A DNA stretch of 24,374 nucleotides from WJKQ01 sp043810515 (lineage in GTDB: Bacteria; Patescibacteriota; Gracilibacteria; UBA1369; LOWO2-01-FULL-3). Of this stretch, positions 16,707 through 23,499 are shown piece after piece. The position numbers were made by a program, and so were the translations under genes. How positions within the stretch are numbered: the stretch's first letter is position 1; each line of letters starts with the position of its first letter. The stretch covers positions 1 through 24,374 of the forward strand of contig JBDRNZ010000046.1 of the NCBI GenBank assembly GCA_043810515.1, written 5' to 3'. Under the pieces are notes generated by a model. The model had not been told where the DNA came from and did no database searches. It saw only the letters and a list, made by a program, of their open reading frames with translations.

Positions 16707-16814
16707 TAACTCTTGCCTGGTGGGATAATACTCCAAAGGCGTACCACTGGCAAAAAGTTAGGTGCAGCGAGCCGGCGCAGCCGGTGAGCGGAACCGCATA
16801 ATCAGCCGTTATGT
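16707..16814 (-). repeat. attC-like site with one outer arm lost
   Basis: The right half is complete: hairpin GCCGG/CCGGT region, then GAACCGCATAATCAGCCGTTATGT. The inner stem TTGCCTGGTGG/ACCACTGGCAA encloses GATAATA. The left 10-bp arm that should match CGGCTGATTATGCGG is absent; only TAAC (16707-16710) remains. Confidence 0.65.
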
Positions 16815-16832
16815 TGAGGGTGATTTGCGCAG

Positions 16833-16860
16833 TTGACAAAAATAGATATTAGCGTAAAGT
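16833..16860 (+). promoter_or_regulatory. Promoter of the plus-strand RelA/SpoT-like cassette gene
   Basis: Consensus TTGACA (16833-16838), 16 bp, TAAAGT (16855-16860), 24 bp before the ATG. Closely resembles the promoter at 18714-18742. Confidence 0.7.
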
Positions 16861-16883
16861 GTACCCTTAATTATTAAATTGTC

Positions 16884-17732
16884 ATGGAAGAGGTTTCGCC
16901 AAGCGAAAAAATAGATGCGTTATTATTAGAGCTTCAAGATGAAGTTACATTAAGTGGTAATGAGTTATTAGAACTTCATTCGTTGCTTCAGGTATTGGAA
17001 GCTGAATTTGGTGATATAACTGATAAAAAAGAGGAAATATTTTATGAATTTAGAGAACTATATCATCAAGTACCAAAAGATTCACCATTCAAAATACCTC
17101 TTTCGCAAGATTCTCCTGCACGAATGCGCGATGTAAGCTATTATGAGCAAAGGAACCCAGAAGTACTTCAAAGATTGTTGTTCAGTGAAAGACAGATTTT
17201 AGAGCAATGGAGCATCTATTTTTTCCAGGTAATTTTGCCAAGATCATTCGGTCATTTAAATGGTGTAATCCAAAATGGTGGTGTTAAATCATTAGATAGC
17301 ATTAATGAAAGGATTACTTCACGAGATGCAGATGGCAGATCACAGCCTTTAAATTTTATGAGAGATTTATTAAGAGGGAGGTTCGTAGGTGAAACACTAA
17401 AAGATGTTGAAAATGCAATGAAGATTTTACGAGAAACATCAATGGAGCAAATGGTTACTATTCTTAATGCATATCATTCATTATTATTTATTGATTGGCG
17501 TGGATCTGGAGAGGCGAAACCTTATGTAGCAGCGAATTTTGTATTAAAAATAGATGATAATTTAACATACGAACTACAATTACTTACAAAACGTGCTGCA
17601 CTAATTGGCAAACTAGATCATCCGGTTAGAATTAAAAGAAAAGTTGAATTATCTGCTGAGTTAAAAAATTATCTCGAAGCACTTTCGTGGGGAAGTCATT
17701 TAATTGATTTTCGGGAATATTTGGAGAAGTAA
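16884..17732 (+). CDS. Putative RelA/SpoT-fold nucleotidyltransferase-like protein
   Basis: 282 residues, soluble. The C-terminal half recalls the RelA/SpoT fold: NFMRDLLRGRFVGETLKDVENAMKIL (158-182, like the D-x-x-G-x-R-V strand), then KPYVAANFVLKIDD (212-225) and YELQLLTKRAALIGKLDHPV (229-248), which parallels the VEVQIRT...ELEH region of (p)ppGpp synthetases. The N-terminal 110 residues are helical and acidic. The match is by pattern only; some catalytic residues of synthetases are not obvious, so it could be an inactive or differently acting member. It is AT-rich, transcribed against the cassette direction from its own promoter, and ends 13 bp before the next attC-like site. Confidence 0.6.
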   Translation: MEEVSPSEKIDALLLELQDEVTLSGNELLELHSLLQVLEAEFGDITDKKEEIFYEFRELYHQVPKDSPFKIPLSQDSPARMRDVSYYEQRNPEVLQRLLFSERQILEQWSIYFFQVILPRSFGHLNGVIQNGGVKSLDSINERITSRDADGRSQPLNFMRDLLRGRFVGETLKDVENAMKILRETSMEQMVTILNAYHSLLFIDWRGSGEAKPYVAANFVLKIDDNLTYELQLLTKRAALIGKLDHPVRIKRKVELSAELKNYLEALSWGSHLIDFREYLEK

Positions 17733-17745
17733 TAAATCACATTTC

Positions 17746-17863
17746 ATCTAACGTCTGGCGCTGTGCGATGTTCACTGGTGGTATAATATTGCGCGAAGCG
17801 CTTAACCGCAACAATATGGGCGGAGCGACTGTAAGGAGCGAATCCGCATAGTGCTTGTTAGCC
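17746..17863 (-). repeat. attC-like site
   Basis: ATCTAAC start, spacer GTCTG, arm GCGCTGTGCG; right arm CGCATAGTGC, spacer TT, GTTAGCC. Minus-strand core GTTAGAT fits GTTRRRY. The inner hairpin contains TATAATATT and GCGCGAAGCGC. Ends 16 bp from the stop of the next leftward gene. Confidence 0.82.
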
Positions 17864-17879
17864 GATGTTGGGCTGATTT

Positions 17880-18515
17880 TTATTTAGCCTGAATACTTGG
17901 TATTAAAATGTCTTCAATATACGATTGGTATAGATCAGGATGAGCATAGATTACAAAGTGTTTTTCATTAGGCTTCTGGCTTTCCCCAAGGCCATCAATG
18001 CCGCCAGGCACTAAAGTATATACGTCAGCGATTTGACCAAGACCAAAATCAAGGTCGCTCAGGACACCAATGTAATAATTTGTTGCTTGCGTTACCAATT
18101 TCTCACCCCATTGTGATTCAGGACCTTGGTGCAATTGTGCGGCAGTTGACCATTCTTCTTCAGCCGCCCAAGTATCCTTAATAATTTTAATTTCGTATGT
18201 TGCGCCAAATTCTGCCGCAGGACTTTCAAAATTGGGTCTGATGTAAATGGTGTTGTCTTGCCTTGTTACTTCCCACTGTTCGCTACCGAGATTTTGGTCG
18301 AAATTTTCCTGCATTGAGGTTCCCAAAAATGTTTTGGGATAAGTGAAAGTCACGTCGTTATCACTGTAAGTGAGCCATTCTATGCCGTTAGGTAAGGAGG
18401 TGGCGTTTTCTTCCCGTAATTCTTTAATCGAATTTTGCTGCAAGAAGAAAATACCGCCTCCGACAACGACAGCCGTAAGGATGACGGCGACAATGATTTT
18501 CCATGTTTGGTTCAT
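17880..18515 (-). CDS. Membrane-anchored extracytoplasmic protein, unknown function
   Basis: 211 residues. Membrane segment at 7-25 (IIVAVILTAVVVGGGIFFL) followed by a soluble outer domain. WLTYSDNDVTFTYPKTF (48-64) resembles the opening of PsbP-like or other beta-sheet domains that begin with a G-x-x-F-x-Y-P motif, and the middle is rich in aromatic and acidic residues. No catalytic motif recognised. It has its own -10 box at 18542-18547 and ends 16 bp from the attC-like site on its left, a standard cassette layout. Confidence 0.75.
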   Translation of the reverse strand: MNQTWKIIVAVILTAVVVGGGIFFLQQNSIKELREENATSLPNGIEWLTYSDNDVTFTYPKTFLGTSMQENFDQNLGSEQWEVTRQDNTIYIRPNFESPAAEFGATYEIKIIKDTWAAEEEWSTAAQLHQGPESQWGEKLVTQATNYYIGVLSDLDFGLGQIADVYTLVPGGIDGLGESQKPNEKHFVIYAHPDLYQSYIEDILIPSIQAK

Positions 18516-18541
18516 AAAATTTCAGGTTAAGATTTATTTGA

Positions 18542-18547
18542 ATTATA
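18542..18547 (-). promoter_or_regulatory. -10 box upstream of the anchored cassette protein gene
   Basis: Minus strand TATAAT 26 bp before the ATG at 18515, with only a weak TGTTTT at the -35 position. It lies in the leader between the site core and the gene, so this cassette may be expressed without a distant cassette promoter. Confidence 0.45.
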
Positions 18548-18579
18548 CGTTAGCCGCTTTTTAAAAACAGCCCAATTTC

Positions 18580-18650
18580 AGCTAACGTCCGCGTGTATGC
18601 GAACTTTGGCCGGGGTAAAATTAGCACTAAGTGCTTACCAAAGTCAAAGG
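18580..18650 (-). repeat. attC-like site lacking its right arm
   Basis: TAAC, GTCC spacer and arm GCGTGTATGCG (nearly the same arm as the site at 20230), then inner stem ACTTTGG...GGTAA/TTACC.AAAGT with AGCACT/AGTGCT tip and TAAAATTA bulge. The expected right arm is missing; the sequence runs instead into the inverted repeat at 18651. Confidence 0.65.
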
Positions 18651-18706
18651 TGTGCGAAAAGGATAAAAACCCAAATTACCCAACGGGTAATAAATTTTTT
18701 GGCCAT
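18651..18706 (+). repeat. Left copy of an inverted repeat flanking the TraB-like gene
   Basis: Its reverse complement matches 19535-19577: 16 bp perfect (AATGGCCAAAAAATTT) and 14 bp perfect (TTATCCTTTTCGCA). This copy additionally carries ATTACCC-AAC-GGGTAAT, a perfect small hairpin absent from the right copy. Confidence 0.8.
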
Positions 18707-18713
18707 TCTGTAG

Positions 18714-18742
18714 TTGACTTATCAAAGAATATATCGTAAAGT
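18714..18742 (+). promoter_or_regulatory. Promoter of the TraB-like cassette gene
   Basis: TTGACT (18714-18719), 17 bp, TAAAGT (18737-18742), 23 bp before ATG 18765. Shares AGTTGAC and CGTAAAGT with the promoter of the other plus-strand cassette gene. Confidence 0.7.
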
Positions 18743-18764
18743 AACTTTCTGTTAATTTTTGATT

Positions 18765-19532
18765 ATGCAGATACATTTAGTAGGTGCTTTACATAACGAT
18801 CCTCAAGGTTATGTTCGTACAAAGCGAGCACTCAACAAATTTCAACCTGATATTGTTGGAGTTGAGTGGGCAGGTGATGAATATGATCGATTTACACAAA
18901 GTACCGAAATAAAACAATTACAAGCTAAAATGGAAAAAGCAATCAAGGCTGTTTTTGCTAGGTTGGGCCTAGATCCAAGCTTGTATGAACGTGCAAATAA
19001 AATAAGTGCTCAAAATTCGAACAGTGAAGTGATGGCTGCACGTGAATATGCATTTAATTCTGATTTATTACTCATGCCAACTGAATCTGCTGAACTTAAA
19101 ATCGAAATGAAGCGTAATCAACTGCACAATGTTGATGATGCATGTCAACAATATCATGACTGGCTTACCCATTTGACGGAATCAGGTGAAAAGTATGATC
19201 CAGAAACGATAACTTCTTTTGATCCTAGGGAATATGATTATTTCGAAGCACATTTGGCAGGACAAATGCCTCAAGAAGATGTCCGACAGTGGTTGAACGA
19301 TGGGTATATACCAGATGCCATAAATGAACCTAGAGTTAGATATCAAGTGGAACAGATCCGTGAAGGGATTGAACTATTATATGAAGGGGAGGTTTTAGTT
19401 CATGTTGGAGGATTAGCGCATTTAATAGATGATGGACTTGCTGAAACTGCAAGAGGACCAATAAATTTATGGCAGCATTTGGTCAACCAGTTTCGTGAAA
19501 GAGTTTTAAGGCATAGTCTTCGAGCTGTATAA
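18765..19532 (+). CDS. TraB/PrgY-like (TIKI/ChaN-superfamily) protein
   Basis: 255 residues from ATG 18765; an upstream in-frame TTG at 18759 is less likely given the promoter spacing. The N-terminus reads MQIHLVGALHNDPQG (H10, the family's hGxxH motif) then DIVGVEWAGDE (E34, matching the DVVAVEL glutamate), and a C-terminal VLVHVGGLAHLIDD repeats the G..H pattern. The superfamily includes proteases and pheromone-shutdown proteins with a two-Gly/His, Glu active site. No membrane segments are present, unlike PrgY. Transcribed rightward against the array direction and bracketed by inverted repeats. Confidence 0.65.
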   Translation: MQIHLVGALHNDPQGYVRTKRALNKFQPDIVGVEWAGDEYDRFTQSTEIKQLQAKMEKAIKAVFARLGLDPSLYERANKISAQNSNSEVMAAREYAFNSDLLLMPTESAELKIEMKRNQLHNVDDACQQYHDWLTHLTESGEKYDPETITSFDPREYDYFEAHLAGQMPQEDVRQWLNDGYIPDAINEPRVRYQVEQIREGIELLYEGEVLVHVGGLAHLIDDGLAETARGPINLWQHLVNQFRERVLRHSLRAV

Positions 19533-19534
19533 AA

Positions 19535-19577
19535 AATGGCCAAAAAATTTCATTCTTGGGCTTATCCTTTTCGCATA
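19535..19577 (-). repeat. Right copy of the inverted repeat flanking the TraB-like gene
   Basis: Begins 2 bp after the TraB-like stop and runs into the start of the next attC-like site. Two perfect blocks (16 and 14 bp) match the left copy in reverse complement; between them this copy has a shorter filler. Confidence 0.8.
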
Positions 19578-19661
19578 ACGGCGGAGACTATGAGAAGTTT
19601 GGCGGTGGTATAATTTGCGCGCTAGCGCTCACCACCGTCAAATTTGGGTGAGTGAGCGTTA
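19576..19661 (-). repeat. attC-like site, right arm degraded
   Basis: TAACGGCGGAGACTATGAG start, inner stem TTTGGCGGTGGT/ACCACCGTCAAA with TATAATTT bulge and GCGC-GCTA-GCGC tip, then TGGGTGAGTGAGCGTTA. The arm that should read CTCATAGTC before the final GTTA is missing. Confidence 0.7.
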
Positions 19662-19686
19662 AAAATAAAATTATTCTTTCAGCTAG

Positions 19687-19857
19687 CTATACCTTAAATA
19701 ATCTAACGTTTGATGTCGCAATTAAACCGATTCCTATAATACCGATCGTAATCCTTGCGGATGTTGGTAGAATTCCAAAAAACATCAAGAATCCGCCAGT
19801 TAGTGCTAAAATAAGTCCTACTATAAACTGAATTAGATTTATTGTTTTTTTGTTCAT
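19687..19857 (-). CDS. 56-residue two-helix membrane protein
   Basis: ATG at 19857, TAG at 19687. Product MNKKTINLIQFIVGLILALT followed by GGFLMFFGILPTSARITIGI and a hydrophobic second half ending VRLFKV: two membrane helices (about 7-30 and 36-50) with a positive N-terminus. Family unrecognised. It starts 13 bp after the cutA stop, with no site between, so the two genes share one cassette. Its stop is about 25 bp from the attC-like site on the left. Confidence 0.7.
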   Translation of the reverse strand: MNKKTINLIQFIVGLILALTGGFLMFFGILPTSARITIGIIGIGLIATSNVRLFKV

Positions 19858-19870
19858 AGTTATAGCGGTT

Positions 19871-20179
19871 TTATTTCACTTCCTTATTTATCCAAGATTC
19901 ATAATCATCGTTCGCTTTGACATCCATTTTCATTATGCAAGGCGTTTCATAGGGATGAAGTTTAATAACCGCCGACTTAACCTTTTCCCAATTCTTCGTT
20001 TTCGTTTTTACAATAGAAACAACTTCTTTTGAATTCTCAATTTTGCCATTCCACCAATAGGTTGAATTAATTGGGAAAAAGTTGCCACAAGCAATTAGGC
20101 GATCCTTCATCAGAGACGCCACGATTTTCTTCGCAGTTTTTAAATCAGGGTAGGGAATGTAGATGATTATGAATCCCAT
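19871..20179 (-). CDS. cutA: CutA1 divalent-cation tolerance protein
   Basis: 102 residues, full CutA1 length. Conserved blocks: IIIYIPYPDLKTAKKIVASL, RLIACGNFFPINSTYWWNGK (28-47) with Cys31 and the aromatic-WxGK motif, SKEVVSIVKTK, and the HPYETP signature (75-80) before the final strand and helix DDYESWINKEV. CutA1 forms very stable cytosolic trimers and was linked to copper tolerance, though its true role remains unsettled. It is the best-identified cargo of the array. It starts 51 bp after the core of the site on its right. Confidence 0.95.
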   Translation of the reverse strand: MGFIIIYIPYPDLKTAKKIVASLMKDRLIACGNFFPINSTYWWNGKIENSKEVVSIVKTKTKNWEKVKSAVIKLHPYETPCIMKMDVKANDDYESWINKEVK

Positions 20180-20229
20180 GTTTTTAGTATAAACGTTTAT
20201 TTTAGCAGGAGTTAGCCCGAGAAAATTTC

Positions 20230-20314
20230 ACCTAACGTTCGCGTGTATGCGATGTTGCGACTGAAAGGAGCAATATGGGCGAAACAAAGTGGAGCCAGAT
20301 ATACGCTGTTGTAC
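20230..20314 (-). repeat. attC-like site, short form
   Basis: ACCTAAC, spacer GTTC, arm GCGTGTATGCG; right arm CCAGATATACGC, single-base spacer T, GTTGTAC. Minus-strand core GTTAGGT fits GTTRRRY. At 85 bp it lacks the second inner hairpin; the first is TTGC/GCAA. Confidence 0.78.
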
Positions 20315-20323
20315 GATGTTTTC

Positions 20324-20974
20324 TCAGGGCGCATTCTTTATTCCATGAATAATATAAATTGTCCCTCCATTATATTGCTTCATTTTTATATTGCTAATCA
20401 ATTGTCGCAAATCCTCTGGAATATTTTTAGTGTAATCCCAGTTTGCCCAATGCTTGTATACATAGGCGATCAGTGGATTGAACATACTCCAAAATCCGGA
20501 AGGAAGTTGTGCGTCTAGTATTGAGATTATTTTGTTGACCTTGAGAGCATCTATGGCTTTTTTAAGAGCTTCTTTATGTTGAGGGATTGCGCTAATACCT
20601 AATGTTGAAAGTACTCCGTCCACGTTAGTATCCAGCGACAATTGGGCGGCATCCCCTTGCACGAAGATTATATTGTTCCATTTATTTTCTTTTGCTCTCT
20701 GTTTTGCTGCTGTAAGCATTTCATTTGAATAATCAAACGCAATAATTTTCCCATCAGGTCCAATGACATCCTCTAGGAATTTATGATTTAAACCTGTGCC
20801 GCAAGCTAGGTCCAGTACAGTATCGCCTTGTTTAAGTCCCAGTTTTTCAACTGTTAGTTTGCGCAGTTTATTCTCTTGACCTATAAAAGTGATGATGCAA
20901 GCAAATTTGTACCAAAGGGGATGCCGCCCCCATAGACGGTACGTCTTTTTGGCATGTTCAAGCGAATATTTCAT
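20324..20974 (-). CDS. Class I SAM-dependent methyltransferase
   Basis: 216 residues from ATG 20974; an in-frame ATG at 21013 lies within the recombination-site core and is less likely. Rossmann motifs: VLDLACGTG (53-61, motif I), IIAFDYSNEML with acidic D81 (motif II), IIFVQGDAAQLSL (motif III-like) and DGVLSTLGISAIPQHKEAL (post-motif). The N-terminus YRLWGRHPLWYKFACIITF and SGFWSMFNPLIAYVYKHWAN could contact lipid or a hydrophobic substrate, similar to UbiE/phospholipid N-methyltransferase relatives. Substrate unknown. A clean single-gene cassette between two intact sites. Confidence 0.88.
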   Translation of the reverse strand: MKYSLEHAKKTYRLWGRHPLWYKFACIITFIGQENKLRKLTVEKLGLKQGDTVLDLACGTGLNHKFLEDVIGPDGKIIAFDYSNEMLTAAKQRAKENKWNNIIFVQGDAAQLSLDTNVDGVLSTLGISAIPQHKEALKKAIDALKVNKIISILDAQLPSGFWSMFNPLIAYVYKHWANWDYTKNIPEDLRQLISNIKMKQYNGGTIYIIHGIKNAP

Positions 20975-21011
20975 ATTGTAATTTTGTAAATTGGCGCCCT
21001 GAGAAAATTTC

Positions 21012-21113
21012 ACCTAACGTTCCTGAATATCTGAAGTTTACTTGGAACGAAGTGGAAAGTAAATTTGGGTGGAGTCCGCCGCGGTGGACGGAACCAGATA
21101 TTCAGTGTTAGCT
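21012..21113 (-). repeat. attC-like site, intact
   Basis: ACCTAAC, GTTC, CTGAATATCTG; right arm CAGATATTCAG, T, GTTAGCT: arms perfectly complementary apart from the three-base spacer difference. Inner hairpins TTTACTT/AAGTAAA and GTCCGCC/GGTGGAC. Minus-strand core GTTAGGT. Confidence 0.85.
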
Positions 21114-21148
21114 GATGTTTTTTATCAAAATTGTGTATATTGGTTTTG

Positions 21149-21553
21149 TTATTTTATGTAATCAAGGGCCTTTTCTACCTCGATTTCTTTAAACTTATTA
21201 CCATCTTTTATAAAAGCTCGCCCTTTCTCATTTGAACGAGGGGTTATCATTAGCAATATTTTTTCTTCTGGAATCACGCTTACAAAATTTTCATAATTTT
21301 TATAATCTTTATCTTGGTCATCTTTGTGCCTGACATAAACCATGATTGATTTTTCAGATGTATTCTCTGTGATAAATTCACATTTTATATCTGAAAAATC
21401 CGATATGGTACCTCCTTGAATGCCAAATTCTTTGATTAATTGACAGGCTTCAATTTCTTGTTCAGTTTCTCCCTCAACCACATTACTATTGCTTGAACCA
21501 CATCCACTGATAAGGATGAGTATTAAAACTATTGATATAATAATATTTTTCAT
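21149..21553 (-). CDS. Small predicted lipoprotein
   Basis: 134 residues with a lipoprotein signal MKNIIISIVLILILISGCGS (lipobox LISGC, Cys18), then an acidic linker and a compact alpha/beta domain with a Cys pair (EACQLIKEF ... DIKCEFITEN). The C-terminal ILLMITPRSNEKGRAFIKDG and VEKALDYIK look like strand-helix elements. Family unknown; predicted to sit outside the membrane. One-gene cassette: start 32 bp after the site core on the right, stop 35 bp from the site on the left. Confidence 0.75.
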   Translation of the reverse strand: MKNIIISIVLILILISGCGSSNSNVVEGETEQEIEACQLIKEFGIQGGTISDFSDIKCEFITENTSEKSIMVYVRHKDDQDKDYKNYENFVSVIPEEKILLMITPRSNEKGRAFIKDGNKFKEIEVEKALDYIK

Positions 21554-21584
21554 AGTGTTTAATTGTAATTTTGATAAAAATGTC

Positions 21585-21704
21585 GCCTAACGTCCCTGCA
21601 TATCCGATGTTCGCTGGCTGTATAATATATCGCGAAGAGATTCACCGCCAGTAAATATGGGTGAGTGAACCACCGGCGAACGAACCGCTTAGTCGCTGTT
21701 AGCT
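21585..21704 (-). repeat. attC-like site
   Basis: GCCTAAC, GTCCC, TGCATATCCG; right end CCGCTTAGTCGC, T, GTTAGCT. Outer arms pair imperfectly. Inner hairpin CTGGC/GCCAG with TATAATATAT bulge and CGCGAAG. Minus-strand core GTTAGGC is canonical. Confidence 0.82.
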
Positions 21705-21733
21705 GATGTTTGGTCTTTTTTGGTTGCAATTTC

Positions 21734-21806
21734 GCATAACGTTTGGTATTCTACGAATAGAGAAAAGCTTTCGGCCGAGGTTTATAAGCCTCCATCTGGC
21801 GGAAGG
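21734..21806 (-). repeat. Second, degraded attC-like element next to the intact one
   Basis: TTCGCATAACGTTTGG start (sharing TTCGCATAACG with the site at 19576), then CTTTCGGCC/GGCGGAAGG enclosing the near-palindrome GAGGTTTATAAGCCTC. No right GTTA arm before the neighbouring gene stop at 21817. Confidence 0.4.
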
Positions 21807-21816
21807 TTTTTTTCTT

Positions 21817-22242
21817 TTATTTTTCCAATGGAAAGACTGAGATAAGATATTTTTGTCCATTTCGTTTAATCTCTTTGATCTGAACAAGGAAAACTTCATT
21901 TTCCGATGTTATTCCCATAAATCTATGTAACGTTTCTGATTTCTTATCAACGTTTTCAATTGAAGTGGGGTCAAATTTGGAATTGCGTATTAATTCAAGT
22001 GCGCATGGAAAATATTTCAATCTTCGTATTCTATCTTTATGGTGTTTATCTCCTAAGTGTTGCCAGAAGAGTGACAAAAATATCTTATCTTTTTTGAAAT
22101 ACGCAGATCTTATGTGCGTTCTTCTTCTTGGATTTCGTTTTTGTATTGTAGAATATTGGCCGAAGGCTTTTCTGTAAACTTCCGCGTAGTTTGTTCCAGC
22201 TAGTTTTTTCGATTTTACTTTATATGCCTTCACAGTTTTCAT
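21817..22242 (-). CDS. Basic 141-residue protein, possible RelE-like/PBECR-type RNase
   Basis: Soluble and very basic. The N-terminus (KTVKAYKVKSKKLAG, then KRNPRRRTHIRSAYFKKDKI) is rich in Lys/Arg. The C-terminal part KIFLSLFWQHLGDKHHKDR ... FLVQIKEIKRNGQKYLISVFP has the shape of small RelE/barnase-superfamily nucleases found in phage and mobile elements (KIYLT.A..H...H at the start; strand pair ending SVFP). The match is recollection of pattern, not proof; no partner antitoxin is visible in the cassette. It starts 50 bp after the site core on the right. Confidence 0.7.
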   Translation of the reverse strand: MKTVKAYKVKSKKLAGTNYAEVYRKAFGQYSTIQKRNPRRRTHIRSAYFKKDKIFLSLFWQHLGDKHHKDRIRRLKYFPCALELIRNSKFDPTSIENVDKKSETLHRFMGITSENEVFLVQIKEIKRNGQKYLISVFPLEK

Positions 22243-22291
22243 GATGGCATCTTACTTGTTTCTTTGCATTAGAGCAAAAAGACCAAATTTC

Positions 22292-22420
22292 ATCTAACGT
22301 TCAGCACTATGCGATGTTGGGCAGTGGTAAAATTAGGAGCGGAGCGACCTACCACCGCCCAATTTGGGAGAACGACTGAAGCGTTAGCTGAAGGAGTGAA
22401 CCGCATAGTGCTTGTTAGGC
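22292..22420 (-). repeat. attC-like site, intact
   Basis: ATCTAAC, GTTC, AGCACTATGCG; right arm CGCATAGTGCT, T, GTTAGGC: perfect 11-bp arms. Inner stem TTGGGCAGTGGTA/TACCACCGCCCAA with AAATTA bulge. Both ends are canonical: ATCTAAC, and GTTAGAT on the minus strand. Confidence 0.88.
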
Positions 22421-22437
22421 GATGAAACACAATAAAT

Positions 22438-22752
22438 TTACATGTGCAGGATCCAGTCCTCGTAATATAGCATAATTCCTGTTTTTTCAAATATCCAAAT
22501 ATTTGCGACAAAAAGTAAACTTAATATTCCAGAAATAACGAATATTTTTTTAGCTTTTTTATTTGATTTAATTGCATAAGCCAAAACAAATGTAATTGCT
22601 GAGAACATCAAATATACTATTTTAACTTTTATTAAATCCAATCCCGTATGGTTTGATTGATTTTCAATAAGTGAATAATAATTATAAAAAATTATTGAAA
22701 CTGTAATAAAAGCCAAAAATATTATGCTTAATATTAAATTTAGTTTTTTCAT
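22438..22752 (-). CDS. Three-helix small membrane protein
   Basis: 104 residues from ATG 22752 (MKKLNLILSI); the longer frame to 22809 would run through the recombination site and is rejected. Hydrophobic helices at about 5-24, 42-61 and 69-88 with short loops and a lysine-rich turn (KSNKKAKK) that should face the cytoplasm. No family recognised. Single-gene cassette, 27 bp from the site core on the right; stop 17 bp from the site on the left. Confidence 0.72.
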   Translation of the reverse strand: MKKLNLILSIIFLAFITVSIIFYNYYSLIENQSNHTGLDLIKVKIVYLMFSAITFVLAYAIKSNKKAKKIFVISGILSLLFVANIWIFEKTGIMLYYEDWILHM

Positions 22753-22778
22753 ATAAAGTGATTTATTGTGTTTTTTTC

Positions 22779-22895
22779 GCCTAACGTCCCGGCATATACG
22801 ATGTTGCACGGGTGTATAATAGCCGTCAGGCTACACCCGTGCAATATGCGCGAAGGTTTGCGTAGCAAACCGTAGCCGTATATGCCGTGTTATAT
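22779..22895 (-). repeat. attC-like site, intact, best-formed
   Basis: GCCTAAC, GTCC, CGGCATATACG; right arm CGTATATGCCG, T, GTTATAT. Inner stem TTGCACGGGTGTA/TACACCCGTGCAA is 13 bp perfect and encloses one-sided TAATA plus GCC-GTCA-GGC. The second hairpin is GGTTTGC-GTA-GCAAACC. Minus-strand core GTTAGGC. Confidence 0.88.
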
Positions 22896-22935
22896 GATGT
22901 AGAAAATATTGAAACAAAAATTCGCAATTTTATTT

Positions 22936-23496
22936 TCATAAAAACGATAGTACGAAACATACCAAGACATTCAATACAAGTTTATCGAACATGAATATTA
23001 TTACAGCCCTACGTGCCCATGTATTTTTGTGATTCCATGATTTTGTAGCAAGCATGGCAAGAGCCGCCCACCACACAAAATGAAGCATCCATATTATTAT
23101 CTTACCAAGCAATGCCGTTATCGGCTTTGTTTCGTATGAGGTATATGTGTCTATTTCAAGCCGTAACCATGGCGATGTGACAAGGATAAAGTCGTTGTAC
23201 GGTGGAACAAGCTCGTTATAATATTCAGAATAGACATCATCAACAGTATGTAATGCTGAGTATACAGAGGGGATAAGAGCTGCAAAAGGTTGTAGCGTTA
23301 TGTCATACACCCAAAAATCAGCTTCGCCTTTTTCGAAGTATTCATTCATATTTCCGCAATATTTGCTTTCGAAAGAATTAATAGGCGAATTACATGCTTC
23401 AAGCCATTCAGTCTGTATAAAAGAGCTGGCCAAAGAAGCTAGGATTAGTAAGGTTAAAAATATGGAGAAAGTTTTATAATTTTTTTTGAAGTTCAT
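22936..23496 (-). CDS. Membrane protein, second gene of a two-gene cassette
   Basis: 186 residues. Helices at about 10-28, 130-151 and 162-186, with an outer loop of roughly 100 residues (28-128) containing three Cys and many aromatic and acidic residues (QTEWLEACNSPINSFESKYC; SEYYNELVPPYNDF). I do not recognise a family. It begins 3 bp after the stop of the upstream anchored-protein gene, so they are surely co-translated and likely act together at the membrane. Stop lies 40 bp from the next site. Confidence 0.72.
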   Translation of the reverse strand: MNFKKNYKTFSIFLTLLILASLASSFIQTEWLEACNSPINSFESKYCGNMNEYFEKGEADFWVYDITLQPFAALIPSVYSALHTVDDVYSEYYNELVPPYNDFILVTSPWLRLEIDTYTSYETKPITALLGKIIIWMLHFVWWAALAMLATKSWNHKNTWARRAVIIFMFDKLVLNVLVCFVLSFL

Positions 23497-23499
23497 AAA

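Noticed and set aside
16489..16709. Two rightward frames of about 65 residues, rich in Phe
   Set aside because: They are antisense to the lysine-rich mini-gene and cross a recombination-site remnant; the Phe runs are simply the complement of AAA codons.
18540..18560. GTTAGCC at 18549 and at 20211 as ends of additional recombination sites
   Set aside because: Seven-base matches only, with no facing arm or hairpin; the first overlaps a promoter -10 region.
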